Assembly: GCF_009659375.1 (NCBI RefSeq) | Contig: NZ_WJQT01000001.1 | Location: forward strand, 62,001-126,000 | From: Fundicoccus ignavus | GTDB lineage: Bacteria > Bacillota > Bacilli > Lactobacillales > Aerococcaceae | DNA length: 64,000 nt | Direction of reading: 5' to 3' | Part shown: positions 18,178-26,280 of the stretch, piece by piece | Layout: each line of letters begins with the position of its first letter | Numbering within the stretch: the first letter of the stretch is position 1 | Program-made: the position numbers and the translations under genes | Notes under the pieces: model-generated | The model's input: the letters and a program-made list of their open reading frames with translations, nothing else | Databases searched by the model: none | Told to the model about the DNA's origin: nothing

Positions 18178-18206
18178 ATTATATAAAATATAAATTAGAA
18201 TTACAA
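18178..18206 (-). promoter_or_regulatory. Promoter of leader peptide and binding-protein gene
   Basis: On the minus strand TTGTAA (18201-18206) and TATAAT (18178-18183) are 17 bp apart, 31 bp upstream of the leader-peptide ATG. Confidence 0.7.
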
Positions 18207-18391
18207 GTGTATTCTCATTGAAAGTTAACAAAACTTTTTGGATAAAGGAATATTTGGTCAGTTGAATTAGTTATGAAGTCTATCAAAACAATAAAGGAAG
18301 CCTTTACAAAATATTTACATAAAAGGTTGAGTAAAATTAATAATGACTTGTTAAACTATAGAAGAAAAGTTATAAGTAAGGATGTGAACAG

Positions 18392-18763
18392 ATGCAACTA
18401 AGTGAAAAGGAAATCGAAATCGTCGCTCATGAAACAGTAGCGACCTCTTTTGTAATTGAACGTTTTGACGTACCAGAACAATTGTCTAGCTTAATGTTTC
18501 GATTGGATGTATCGGATCATCCTATCGATATTGCCCTTATTTATGATAGTCAGTATAACTTGCGAGCTGAATTAACGGGAATCAGTTCTAAGAAACGTTT
18601 TATTATTTCTGAAGATGAAATGATTGCCAGCAAAGGTACGAAAGTAGGGAATATACCAGAAGGTGAATGGTTGATGGCTCTTCAAATTGCCGGTAAGCCA
18701 CAAGATAAGCATTGGGCCTGCCGTTATACGATTGAAGGATTTAGGTCAGATGACATTATTTAA
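18392..18763 (+). CDS. Hypothetical beta-sandwich protein, CehA N-terminal-domain-like
   Basis: A 123-residue soluble protein without signal peptide. I do not recognise it securely. Its pattern (LSSLMFRLDVSD, IALIYDSQYNLRAEL, SSKKRFIISEDEMIASKG, NIPEGEWLMALQIAG, CRYTIEGF) resembles the small beta-sandwich domain that precedes the PHP phosphoesterase domain in CehA/McbA-like proteins, but here it stands alone. AAGGATG precedes the ATG. It is monocistronic with a terminator directly after it and marks the left boundary of the accessory region. Confidence 0.65.
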   Translation: MQLSEKEIEIVAHETVATSFVIERFDVPEQLSSLMFRLDVSDHPIDIALIYDSQYNLRAELTGISSKKRFIISEDEMIASKGTKVGNIPEGEWLMALQIAGKPQDKHWACRYTIEGFRSDDII

Positions 18764-18780
18764 ACAATAACTAACGATTA

Positions 18781-18813
18781 GTAGGCGAGTCTATCCAGGC
18801 TCGTCTTTTTGAT
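18781..18813 (+). terminator. Terminator of the 123-residue protein gene
   Basis: AGGCGAG pairs with CTCGTCT (one G-T pair), followed by TTTTTG. Confidence 0.65.
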
Positions 18814-18842
18814 TGCATAAAGGATTAGAAATTTAGGATTGA

Positions 18843-20806
18843 ACAGATAGTTCTCGAACGAATATTCCGTCGTATCATAATTATAATAGTGTGATAGTCG
18901 ATCAAGGGGACACCGTTGATTATGTTGAAACAGGCAGTTTTTTAAACTTGCACCCACATATGGCTTCTTGGGCTGTCTACAATGAGAATGGCCCCTATAC
19001 AACGACGCATTTAGTCGGAAGACTATCACCACAAGAGTTTGGTGGTTTATCGTTCAAGGTTCTAGGAAATCCAGTAAATGATATTTATTTAATTCAAACA
19101 GAAGATTTCGGAAAAGTTGGAATCTATGCTCCACGAGATGAGGATAGTTCTTTTACCTCTACTCCACAGTATCGTGATGGAAACTTTGGCAACCCAGTGC
19201 CTAGTGGTCCAGGCGGGCCCTCTACCTCACCAGTAGTAGGCAATTATTTGAATCTAAATCCACATATGACATCTTGGGGTGTTTACAATCCGAATGGACC
19301 GTATGTGTCGGCTCATGTTATTGGATACTTAGCCCCTTCTCAATATGGAGGTTTGAGTTACGCAATAATTGGTAAACCAGCAACAGACGTCTACCTTATT
19401 CAAACAGAATCATTTGGTCGTGTAGCCATCTATGCACCAGCGGATGAGGATAGTTCATTAACGAGTACACCACGATACGGTGAGGGATCAACATCAATTG
19501 ATTCTGATATCTCATATATTTATGATGGAATTAATTTAGATGGTGAAGGAATTGTAGAAATCAAACCGAGAAGTTACTGGGGAGCGAGTGGAGTGGTTTC
19601 GTCAGGCATGTCAGGTACAAGAAGTCTTGATCAGCTATCGCATATTGTCGTGCATCATACAGCTGGCTATGGCAGTAGTGATGAGTCATATATGAAGGCG
19701 GTTCAAGATTACCACCAAAGTTTGGATTGGGGTGATATTGGTTATCATTTTGCAATTGGTAAGTCTGGAGTCATTATGCAAGGACGTTCTGTTAATTATG
19801 TGGGAGCACATGCAAAGCAACCGATGAATACCATTGCATTAGGAATTACCTTGCTTGGTAACTTTGAATATACAATGCCTACATCTGCTCAAGTTAACAG
19901 TTTGGTTCATTTACTATCATTCTTATGTAATAAGTATAATATCTCACCATCGAATATTATCGGGCACCGAGATGTCCCAGGACCAGCGGGCAGTACAACA
20001 TGTCCAGGAAATCGCTTCTACAATGCGACGAATGCTTTATCAGCTATTCGAAGTAAGGTTAAGAGTAGTCAGACTTCTTCTTTAACAAAAAGTCAGAAGG
20101 ATCAACAAGTAAAAACTTTCATTCAGAATAAATTGAATTATAGTAAATATGATAATATCATGCCCAAAATAATTGGGTACGGAGTTGAAACATGGAGCCC
20201 TTATGTACCTTTAAGTTTTAATATTCGTGCACGACATGGTTTATTCAATAGTTATAGTCCAGAAGTTGAGTTGCTTACAGATAATTATCGTACGACGCGC
20301 ACGAAATATAGTACCGTTGCACGTCGAGAAACTGAATCAATCTTTGATCAATTATTACAAGACAAGCTAGGGAAAGTTTGTCTGGTGTTGAGATTTTTGA
20401 TTTATTTAGTATACTAGAACCTGTGAAGAATAGTAGCAATACCGGTCTAGGTTCATCCATTGAGTATGATATAGATTTGCCAAAACGTGAGTTAACCTTA
20501 CGATTTATCACGTCTTATTCAGTTACATTAACCGATGGATCATCTGTTGCGAGCGCTTTAGTAACCGAAATAGTTTTCTCAGGGATGGGACCATTGTATG
20601 CGCCGGTTGGATCAACAGAGCCTGTGAGTAGTGTGGAACCTATTCGCCAAGATGTTGAGGGTAATTTATCTCCAAATAACAATACAGGTCCTGCTGTTGC
20701 CTCAGCTGTATTGGCAGGTTTAGGAGTATTGGGCCTTTATGCGTTATCTGGAGTAAATCCAATGGGACTAGCTGCACTAGGGGTTGTTTTGCTTATCACT
20801 AAATAG
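18843..20806 (+). pseudogene. Peptidoglycan amidase with variable C-terminal hydrophobic tip; 5'-truncated and frameshifted
   Basis: Two cell-wall-binding SH3-like repeats of about 77 residues (each with LNLxPHMxSWxVYNxNGPY and ending YAPxDEDSSxTSTP) are followed by an Amidase_2/PGRP domain. That domain has intact zinc-site residues in VVHHTAG, IGYHF, GHRDVPG and TTCPG, so it should cleave MurNAc-L-Ala bonds. A C-terminal region then leads into the module KNSSNTGLGSS to SSVEPIRQD and a Gly-rich hydrophobic tip ending LGVVLLITK. The open frame begins right after a stop at 18840 with no start codon, ribosome site or signal peptide; the first possible start is GTG 18891. One missing base near 20371 (CTAGGGAAAG) splits amidase and tip. 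It looks like a degraded copy of an effector gene whose tip cassette is repeated downstream. Confidence 0.8.
20431..20665 (+). repeat. Tip-cassette junction repeat, copy 1 (in the amidase gene)
   Basis: Begins GTGAAGAATAG and encodes the constant junction (NTGLGSS, DIDLPKRELTLRF, TDGSSVASALVTE, VEPI). Nearly the same nucleotide sequence recurs at 21492-21726 and 22545-22786, and its first 23 bases recur at 26390-26412. Identity drops abruptly after the codons for QD(V/F)E, where the tips diverge. Confidence 0.85.
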
Positions 20807-20826
20807 AATAAATTAGGAGTACTGAG

Positions 20827-21384
20827 ATGGAAATTAATTATTACACAATAAATTCATTTGCAGATATAAAGAAAGGGATGAGAAAAGAAAGTTTATGTAT
20901 TGGGCTCAAAACAGTTGTTTTATTTTTAATGAGCCTTTTACTAATAGTAGCTTTTACAGTTATCTATCCAATTATCTCTAAAGAAACAATTGTTAACCCT
21001 ATACCTTTTATATTGATATGGACATTAGTTTTATTTTTTGGCACATATATTTTTGTAAATGCATTTCTGTTACCACTATATCTTAAATTAATTGAAAGAA
21101 AAATTGTTAAGAAGAAATTATCATTGGTTAAGAATGATGAGTTTATGATCAATGAATTGCGATATCAATTGTTCAATAAGCGATTTAGTATCAATTATTT
21201 GGATATTAAACAAATAGTACTTTTTTCAGATGTGATAATGATTACTAAAAGAGGTAAAGTACTTATCTATTACAATAGACATTCCTTCACCAACGCTACA
21301 GAAGAAGAATGGCTAGCTTTTATGAAAGAACGAAACCCTAAGATAAAAGTGAAGTATTTGAAAAATGACTATATTCGATTTTAA
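20827..21384 (+). CDS. YcxB-like membrane protein 1 (candidate tip immunity protein)
   Basis: A 185-residue membrane protein with two N-terminal helices (LKTVVLFLMSLLLIVAFTVI and the FILIWTLVLFFGTYIFVNAF stretch), then a cytosolic domain. Its C-terminus has the pattern IxxIVLFSDVIMITKRGKVL, then SFTNATEEEWLAFMKERNPKI, like the YcxB-family C-terminal domain. AGGAG precedes the ATG, 20 bp after the first hydrophobic tip. Function is not known for the family. Position directly after each variable tip suggests a cognate protective partner in the membrane; this is inference. A terminator follows. Confidence 0.72.
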   Translation: MEINYYTINSFADIKKGMRKESLCIGLKTVVLFLMSLLLIVAFTVIYPIISKETIVNPIPFILIWTLVLFFGTYIFVNAFLLPLYLKLIERKIVKKKLSLVKNDEFMINELRYQLFNKRFSINYLDIKQIVLFSDVIMITKRGKVLIYYNRHSFTNATEEEWLAFMKERNPKIKVKYLKNDYIRF

Positions 21385-21396
21385 TAGGTAGAAGTT

Positions 21397-21442
21397 AAAA
21401 AAGTCCTTAAGTACTGACCTATTGTAGGCTTGCTTAAGGACT
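21397..21442 (+). terminator. Terminator of cassette 1
   Basis: AAGTCCTTAAG pairs perfectly with CTTAAGGACTT. A nearly identical element recurs at 26296-26342, and a related one at 23990-24045. Confidence 0.75.
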
Positions 21443-21491
21443 TAATTTGTTAATAAGGCTTTATTGTCAGAACAGTATGCAGTAGAATAAA

Positions 21492-21726
21492 GTGAAGAAT
21501 AGCAATACCGGCCTAGGTTCATCCGTTGAGTATGATATAGATTTGCCAAAACGTGAGTTAACCTTGCGATTTACCACGTCTTATTCAGTTACATTAACCG
21601 ATGGTTCATCTGTTGCGAGCGCTTTAGTAACCGAAGTGGTCTTCTCAGGCATGGGACCTTTGTATGCGCCGGTTGGATCAACAGAGCCTGTGAGTAGTGT
21701 GGAACCTATTAAGCAAGACTTTGAGG
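21492..21726 (+). repeat. Tip-cassette junction repeat, copy 2
   Basis: Same constant junction as 20431-20665, with scattered silent changes and one codon (AGT) missing near the start. Confidence 0.85.
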
Positions 21727-21872
21727 TTGTTAAAACAGTAGGGAAAGCTCTTGCTATTGGAGTTGCTGTACTAGTTGCTTGGGCGATTGGTCCGGTCGTT
21801 TTAGGAGCCGCTATTTCTAGCAAAGCAGTGCAAGCAACCGTTATTGGAACGGCACTACTTCTCGTAGAATAA
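21492..21872 (+). CDS. Orphan hydrophobic tip module 2
   Basis: A 126-codon frame opening at GTG 21492 without a ribosome site. It repeats the junction of the amidase gene (NTGLGSSVEYDIDLPKREL to SSVEPIKQDFE) and then switches to a different tip, VGKALAIGVAVLVAWAIGPVVLG and AVQATVIGTALLLVE, strongly hydrophobic and Gly/Ala-rich. There is no own promoter, no amidase and no signal peptide, so it is best read as a silent cassette that could be joined to the full-length gene by recombination in the shared junction. Its own YcxB-like partner follows at once. Confidence 0.7.
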   Translation: MKNSNTGLGSSVEYDIDLPKRELTLRFTTSYSVTLTDGSSVASALVTEVVFSGMGPLYAPVGSTEPVSSVEPIKQDFEVVKTVGKALAIGVAVLVAWAIGPVVLGAAISSKAVQATVIGTALLLVE

Positions 21873-21899
21873 TTTATTTGAATGGATGTGTTACTTAAT

Positions 21900-22445
21900 A
21901 TGATCAAATATCGTTCCGAACAACCAAATGAAGTTTCGGGAATAGGTTATAGAAGAATATTTCTGAGCGTAAGTCCAGTTTCGTTATCACTATTTGGGTT
22001 ATATTGCATTATAGGTACGTTAGTTTCGGATTTATTTGGTATACTCGATCGTGAGGCTCTTATGTGGATTTTAGTTTTTTCATTGTCTCTAACGATAGGA
22101 CATATAACTTTACTTTATAGAACTAGAGTTTTACCATTCTTGGAAAAAGTCCGAGTTAATATTCCGAAGAATGGACGACCTAACCTTCAAGAAGATGTAT
22201 ATACTGAAGAGTGTATAAAACATAGTATTTATGGTGAATTGGATGAGTATAGTTACTCAGAAATTAAAGGTATTTATTTCTTCAGTGACGTTATCATAGT
22301 TTACAAAAAAAGAGAGGTTATCTTTTATTATGATAGAAATTCTTTCATCAACACGACTGAAGAGGAATGGGTACAATTTATGAAATCTAAGAATCCTAAG
22401 ATTAAAGTTCTTCGTTTTAAATTTGATTATATATGGTACTTCTAG
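21900..22445 (+). CDS. YcxB-like membrane protein 2 (candidate tip immunity protein)
   Basis: About 181 residues; the ATG at 21900 aligns with the starts of the two full-length paralogs, while an in-frame ATG at 21882 would add six residues. Two N-terminal helices (VSLSLFGLYCIIGTLVSDLF, then LMWILVFSLSLTIGHITLLY) are followed by a cytosolic domain ending IKGIYFFSDVIIVYKKREV, SFINTTEEEWVQFMKSKNPKI and a C-terminal aromatic YIWYF. It is clearly closer to paralog 3 than to paralog 1. It follows orphan tip 2 and a terminator-like hairpin follows it. Confidence 0.7.
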   Translation: MIKYRSEQPNEVSGIGYRRIFLSVSPVSLSLFGLYCIIGTLVSDLFGILDREALMWILVFSLSLTIGHITLLYRTRVLPFLEKVRVNIPKNGRPNLQEDVYTEECIKHSIYGELDEYSYSEIKGIYFFSDVIIVYKKREVIFYYDRNSFINTTEEEWVQFMKSKNPKIKVLRFKFDYIWYF

Positions 22446-22460
22446 ATAAAAAAATAGTTT

Positions 22461-22520
22461 GATGGGTTTGCGCCTAAGTATTTATCCTAAAATTGAGTAG
22501 AGTACTTGGGCGCACACTTT
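22461..22520 (+). terminator. Terminator of cassette 2
   Basis: TGCGCCTAAGTA pairs with TACTTGGGCGCA (one G-T pair) across a 24-nt loop, followed by a T-rich stretch. Confidence 0.65.
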
Positions 22521-22526
22521 TATTTT

Positions 22527-22927
22527 AGAATAGATTAGATAAAGAATACAGCAGTACTAACACCGGCCTAGGTTCATCCATTGAGTATGATATAGATTTA
22601 CCAAAACGTGAATTAACCTTGCGATTTATCACGTCTTATTCAGTTACATTAACCGATGGCTCATCTGTTGCGAGTGCTTTAGTAACCGAAATAGTTTTCT
22701 CAGGAATGGGACCATTGTATGCGCCAGTTGGATCAACAGAGCCTGTGAGTAGTGTGGAACCGATTCAGCAAGACTTTGAGGTTGTTAAAACAGTAGGGAC
22801 AGTTGCAGTAATAGGTTTAGTTGCAGTAGCGTTTATCGCTTTAGGTCCAACACTATTAAGTGTTTTCACAGCTAAAGAAGTGGTTACTGCGACTTCAATG
22901 GGAGCAGCATTACTTATGGTAGAATAA
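22527..22927 (+). pseudogene. Orphan hydrophobic tip module 3, no start codon at its 5' end
   Basis: The frame is open from about 22527 and encodes EYSSTNTGLGSSIEYDIDL through SSVEPIQQDFE, the same junction as copies 1 and 2. It then changes to a third tip, VGTVAVIGLVAVAFIALGPTLL and VVTATSMGAALLMVE. The first possible start (TTG 22619) lies inside the junction. This supports a silent, promoterless cassette rather than an independently expressed gene. It is followed by two consecutive YcxB-like genes. Confidence 0.7.
22545..22786 (+). repeat. Tip-cassette junction repeat, copy 3
   Basis: Third nearly identical copy of the constant junction; its 5' edge (AAGAATACAGCAGTACTAAC) is slightly diverged from the other copies. 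Confidence 0.82.
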
Positions 22928-22955
22928 TTAGTATGGAACGGAAGTGTCACTTGAA

Positions 22956-23501
22956 ATGATAAACTATCAATCAAATCAGCCAGTCAATAATCACGCAAAA
23001 GCATACAAAAGATTAATGTTTAGTTTGAGTCCTATTACTATAACTCTCACAATTTTAGCTTTTATTTTTTGTGCGGGAATTTCTGATATATTTGGTCAAT
23101 TTGGTTCAGAGGATATAATATGGATTACAATTATGTCGATATTGTTAACTATAGGTTATATTAATTTGTTATATAGAAGCAAGCTTCTACCCGTTTTGGA
23201 AAAAGTTAAACATAATATTCAAAAAAATAATTTGCCTAATCTCCAAGAGGATACTTTTTCTGAAGAAGGAATCACGCAAACAATATATGGACAAATTTAT
23301 AATTACCATTATAGTGACATTAGCAGTATTTACTTTTTTAGCGATGTAATCATTGTGCGTAAGAAAATGCAGTTTATTCTCTATTATGCAAGAGATTCCT
23401 TTGTTAACACGACAGAGGAAGAATGGGTTCAGTTTATGAAAAAACAGAATCCCAAAATTAAGGTTCGCCGTTTTAAATTGGAGTATATATGGTATTTATA
23501 A
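22956..23501 (+). CDS. YcxB-like membrane protein 3 (candidate tip immunity protein)
   Basis: About 181 residues, ATG at 22956 behind GGAAG (an upstream in-frame GTG at 22944 is an alternative). It has two N-terminal helices (LSPITITLTILAFIFCAGI; IIWITIMSILLTIGYINLLY) and the C-terminal YcxB-like segment ISSIYFFSDVIIVRKKMQF, SFVNTTEEEWVQFMKKQNPKI, ending YIWYL. It follows orphan tip 3 by 28 bp. The N-terminal halves of the paralogs differ more than the C-terminal tails, as expected if the membrane helices set specificity. Confidence 0.7.
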   Translation: MINYQSNQPVNNHAKAYKRLMFSLSPITITLTILAFIFCAGISDIFGQFGSEDIIWITIMSILLTIGYINLLYRSKLLPVLEKVKHNIQKNNLPNLQEDTFSEEGITQTIYGQIYNYHYSDISSIYFFSDVIIVRKKMQFILYYARDSFVNTTEEEWVQFMKKQNPKIKVRRFKLEYIWYL

Positions 23502-23502
23502 C

Positions 23503-23976
23503 TTGCTGGGACCTGAAACGTTATTTATTACTTTATTTCTCTTTATTTATTGGGCTCTATTTATTAAATTAGAAGGTTTTTCCATAGCAGTAAATTTAAA
23601 TTGGATTTTAAAAAAAACGCTACTAAGTTTTATCTTCTGTACCATAGCATCAATAATAATCATAGCTCCACTGTGTTATGCTATTGCTAAGAAAAAATAT
23701 GAAAAGAAAAAATCACCGGTTCAAAAACATGAATTTCAGTTGGATGGAATTGCGATCACTAAATCAAGCGAACATACTAAGATATCATATCAAAAGATAG
23801 GTACTATTATTTTGTTTAGTGACATCATCGTAATTAATAAAAAAATTGGAAGTCTGATGGTGTATCAGAGACATTCTTTCATCAATGCTACGGAAGAAGA
23901 ATGGATTGCCTTCATGAAAGAACGCAACCCTAAGATAAAAGTGAAGTATTTGAAGAATGATTATATTCGATTTTAA
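23503..23976 (+). CDS. YcxB-like membrane protein 4, second partner gene in cassette 3
   Basis: A 157-residue paralog whose frame opens at TTG 23503, one base after the previous stop. There is no ribosome site, so it would depend on coupling or is 5'-truncated relative to the 181-185-residue paralogs. Two helices (LFITLFLFIYWALF; LLSFIFCTIASIIIIAPLCY) and the C-terminal IGTIILFSDIIVINKKIG, SFINATEEEWIAFMKERNPKI are visible. The tail KYLKNDYIRF matches paralog 1 rather than 2 or 3, so the array carries two tail subtypes. Confidence 0.6.
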   Translation: MLGPETLFITLFLFIYWALFIKLEGFSIAVNLNWILKKTLLSFIFCTIASIIIIAPLCYAIAKKKYEKKKSPVQKHEFQLDGIAITKSSEHTKISYQKIGTIILFSDIIVINKKIGSLMVYQRHSFINATEEEWIAFMKERNPKIKVKYLKNDYIRF

Positions 23977-23989
23977 TTGATGAAAATTA

Positions 23990-24045
23990 AGAGAGTCCTT
24001 AAATATTAAACCTGAACAGGGATTGATATTTAAGGACTTGTTTTA
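23990..24045 (+). terminator. Terminator of cassette 3
   Basis: AGTCCTTAAATAT pairs with ATATTTAAGGACT, followed by TGTTTT. It is related to the terminator at 21397-21442. Confidence 0.7.
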
Positions 24046-24432
24046 TTATTGAAGTCTTTAATATCCATACTTCGAAAACTAGTCCTCATATTTAGCAATG
24101 CTTCATTCTTTATGAAATCATATTAGACAATGTATATTGGAATAATCATACGACACTTAAAAATTATGATATAATTTAGGTATGGAAGGTTGGTATTGAC
24201 ATATAATCAGCTAGTTTAACAGATTATGTACAAATTAGTTTGAATTATTCTTGTTATCGGAGAAAAAAAATTAGTTAAAATTTAAGCGTAACCTAACTGG
24301 TCAGACGGGAAACATTAACGAATGGAAGTTAATGTTGGCACAAATATTATTCTAGGAATAAGTAGAGGTACACAAATTAGACGTTGTATCTAAAGAAGAA
24401 CATTAAAGAACGATAAGGAAAGGTGAAAAAAA
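24046..24432 (+). promoter_or_regulatory. Leader of the 206-residue secreted protein gene, with a regulator-box-like motif and a decayed peptide-gene copy
   Basis: TATATTGGAATAATCATA at 24133-24150 matches the motif upstream of the peptide gene at 27313-27330. A TATAAT lies at 24170-24175. The following bases (TATGGAAGGTTGGTATTGAC, then CTAGTTT and AGTTTGAATTATTC) resemble the peptide gene at 27363-27500 but carry stops and gaps, so this seems a degraded copy. No intact gene is seen before 24433. Confidence 0.45.
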
Positions 24433-25053
24433 TTGAAAGAACACAGAATATCTCATCTTGTTACTAAACTATGGAAATATGTCTTAATGATTATTTTGAT
24501 TCATATTAGCTTTCCAACTGCATCAGTGTTTGCAAACTCTTCATTATCATTTTATGAAATGACATCCGAACAAGAAGTAGTTTATAAACTTCTTTGGCCT
24601 CAATCTACCAAGATTTATCAAATGGAAATAAGTGATAATGAACCTAATGAAGAATACTTCAGTGTTAAATTAGAAAAGTTGACCGCAGATGGATGGGAAG
24701 CAGAAGATTTTGTTGATACCGTTGCGATGGGAGCATTAAATATCGCTTTCACTTTAGACCAACCAGTAAAGCTTTCGTATTCGTATGATAATGTGAATTT
24801 CACGAATTTTGAGATGGAAAGTTATCTGTTACCTAATCAGAAATCACTTAATGAACAAGGAAAATTTCTAAAAATTGACTGGTTAGATGATATTCGTTTA
24901 GAAGACGGAACTAATGTTATCGCTTTAATGAGTGTTATTAAGATTGAGAATATGTACGACGTTGAAGAGGAGCAAAACTTGGATTATGATTCTCTAAGGA
25001 ATATAGAAGAGCTATTTGATAACACTTTTGCACTGACAATCGAAATTAATTAA
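24433..25053 (+). CDS. Secreted protein of unknown function, 206 residues
   Basis: The start is TTG at 24433 behind AAGGAAAGGTG. A clear signal peptide (basic start, LMIILIHISFPTASVFA, cleavage likely before NSSLSF) is followed by a mature domain of about 170 residues rich in acidic residues and beta-strand patterns (VKLEKLTADGWEAEDF, LSYSYDNVNFTNFEMES). No cysteine and no membrane anchor are seen in the mature part. I recognise no family. It shares its upstream motif with the Rgg-linked peptide gene and has its own terminator, so it may belong to the same regulon. Confidence 0.65.
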   Translation: MKEHRISHLVTKLWKYVLMIILIHISFPTASVFANSSLSFYEMTSEQEVVYKLLWPQSTKIYQMEISDNEPNEEYFSVKLEKLTADGWEAEDFVDTVAMGALNIAFTLDQPVKLSYSYDNVNFTNFEMESYLLPNQKSLNEQGKFLKIDWLDDIRLEDGTNVIALMSVIKIENMYDVEEEQNLDYDSLRNIEELFDNTFALTIEIN

Positions 25054-25096
25054 TTGGGCAACAACCGAGGCTAATTGATGTGATGCTAGAAAAAAT

Positions 25097-25142
25097 AAAA
25101 CTCTCTAAATGCTTATAATAAAGCAATTAGAGAGTTTTTAGG
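25097..25142 (+). terminator. Terminator of the 206-residue secreted protein gene
   Basis: AAAACTCTCTAA pairs with TTAGAGAGTTTTT over a short loop. It may act in both directions. Confidence 0.85.
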
Positions 25143-25180
25143 TAATATAAAGACAGTCTGGATAGTTTGTTCTGTATTAA

Positions 25181-25504
25181 TTAGGGTTGGCTATCCTGTA
25201 GTAACGTATCAAACTCTGTTTGTAATATATTGGCAATATCCATCGCCCCAAAATGAGCCATCAATCGTATCGCTTCCTGACAAAGTTGTTTACCTTCTTC
25301 GATTTTCCCTATTTTAATTTTATAAACGCCTTTAAGATAGTTTAAACGATTTTTATCATAAAAGTAGTTCTGATTGATTAATACTTGATCAACATCTTTA
25401 ATTAATGAACTAACTGGAGCCAAATGGTTAGCCTCTAAAAAATAATTTATTAAATTCATCATAACGGTCGCAAATGTTGACGAATTTAAGAGTAATTTTT
25501 AATA
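25181..25504 (-). pseudogene. Rgg/MutR-type regulator, C-terminal fragment
   Basis: About 105 codons match the C-terminus of the intact regulator at 26415-27287 (for example SSTFA, NYFLEANHLAPVSSLIKDVD, YFYDKNRLNYLKGVYKIKIG, AIRLMAHFGAMDIANILQTE). The N-terminal DNA-binding part is absent. Homology stops at about 25504, directly against a fragment of a YcxB-like gene on the other strand. The missing middle of such a gene occurs at 31455-31690. Confidence 0.75.
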
Positions 25505-25514
25505 CTTATTAATT

Positions 25515-25670
25515 GATGTAATGATTGTTAGCCGTAACTTAACAAATGTATTACATTATGCTAGACATTCATTCGCTAATGCAACTGAAGAAGAATGGGT
25601 GCAGTTTATGAAGGACAAAAATCCTAAAATAAAAGTAAGGCGATTTAACAGTGGCTTCTTCTGGTACTGA
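25515..25670 (+). pseudogene. YcxB-like protein, C-terminal fragment
   Basis: 51 codons ending in TGA encode DVMIVSRNL, then SFANATEEEWVQFMKDKNPKI and a terminal FWY. This is the conserved tail of the YcxB-like proteins at 20827-23976, without the membrane helices or a start. It is a remnant of a further tip/partner cassette. Confidence 0.7.
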
Positions 25671-25825
25671 TTGATATTGCGCTATCTTGGGCCATAGTTG
25701 TCGTAAGGTATGGATGGAGTATGTATAGTTAAGATAATTTTTGTCAATGGAAAGGTTTCAGTAATAGCACTAGAGGCTGTAAATTCAGAATAAAGTAAGT
25801 GTACGAAAGTGTGTTTCAAAAGATT

Positions 25826-26280
25826 AACTACCAACTAGATGGAGCCATTAAAGTTCACAAAACATTATGGGAAAAGAGTTTTAGTTGTTTTAAAAACAAT
25901 TGCATTGAAAAGCTATAGTATTTATTGTTTTCTTAATTTTGTGAACGATCTATATAAAATTTGTTTTTTTAATACTACGACGATAGCGTAGTGTGGTTAG
26001 AGTGTATTTCCTGCCTTAGATTTAGTTTATACGTATTTATTAAAACTGAATCAAAACATTAAAAGAAAGAGTATCCTTTATGCTAACTTAAGTGTTTTTT
26101 ATGGGTGAGATAAGACGCGAACTATCTGTAACTCTAGTTCAAAGTAGATTCAAATTGTTGACGGTATATGAAAGAAACTCCTTCACCAATGCCACAGAAG
26201 CAGAATGGGTTGCGTTTATGAAAGAGCGTAATCCGAAAATAAAAGTGAAGTATTTAAAGAATGATTATATTCGTTTTTAA
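25826..26280 (+). pseudogene. Degenerate YcxB-like gene
   Basis: The 3' part (26150-26280) encodes VYERNSFTNATEAEWVAFMK and KYLKNDYIRF, the paralog 1 tail. The 5' part near 25826 reads KINYQLDGAIKVHKTLWEKS, resembling the start of paralog 1 (MEINYYTIN, KKGMRKES), but stops and frame breaks separate the two. The stretch 25671-25825 shows nothing recognisable. Confidence 0.55.

Noticed and set aside
20431-23976. Interpretation of the tips as LPxTG-like cell-wall sorting signals
   Set aside because: No LPxTG or basic tail: the tips end in ITK or LVE directly after the hydrophobic stretch.
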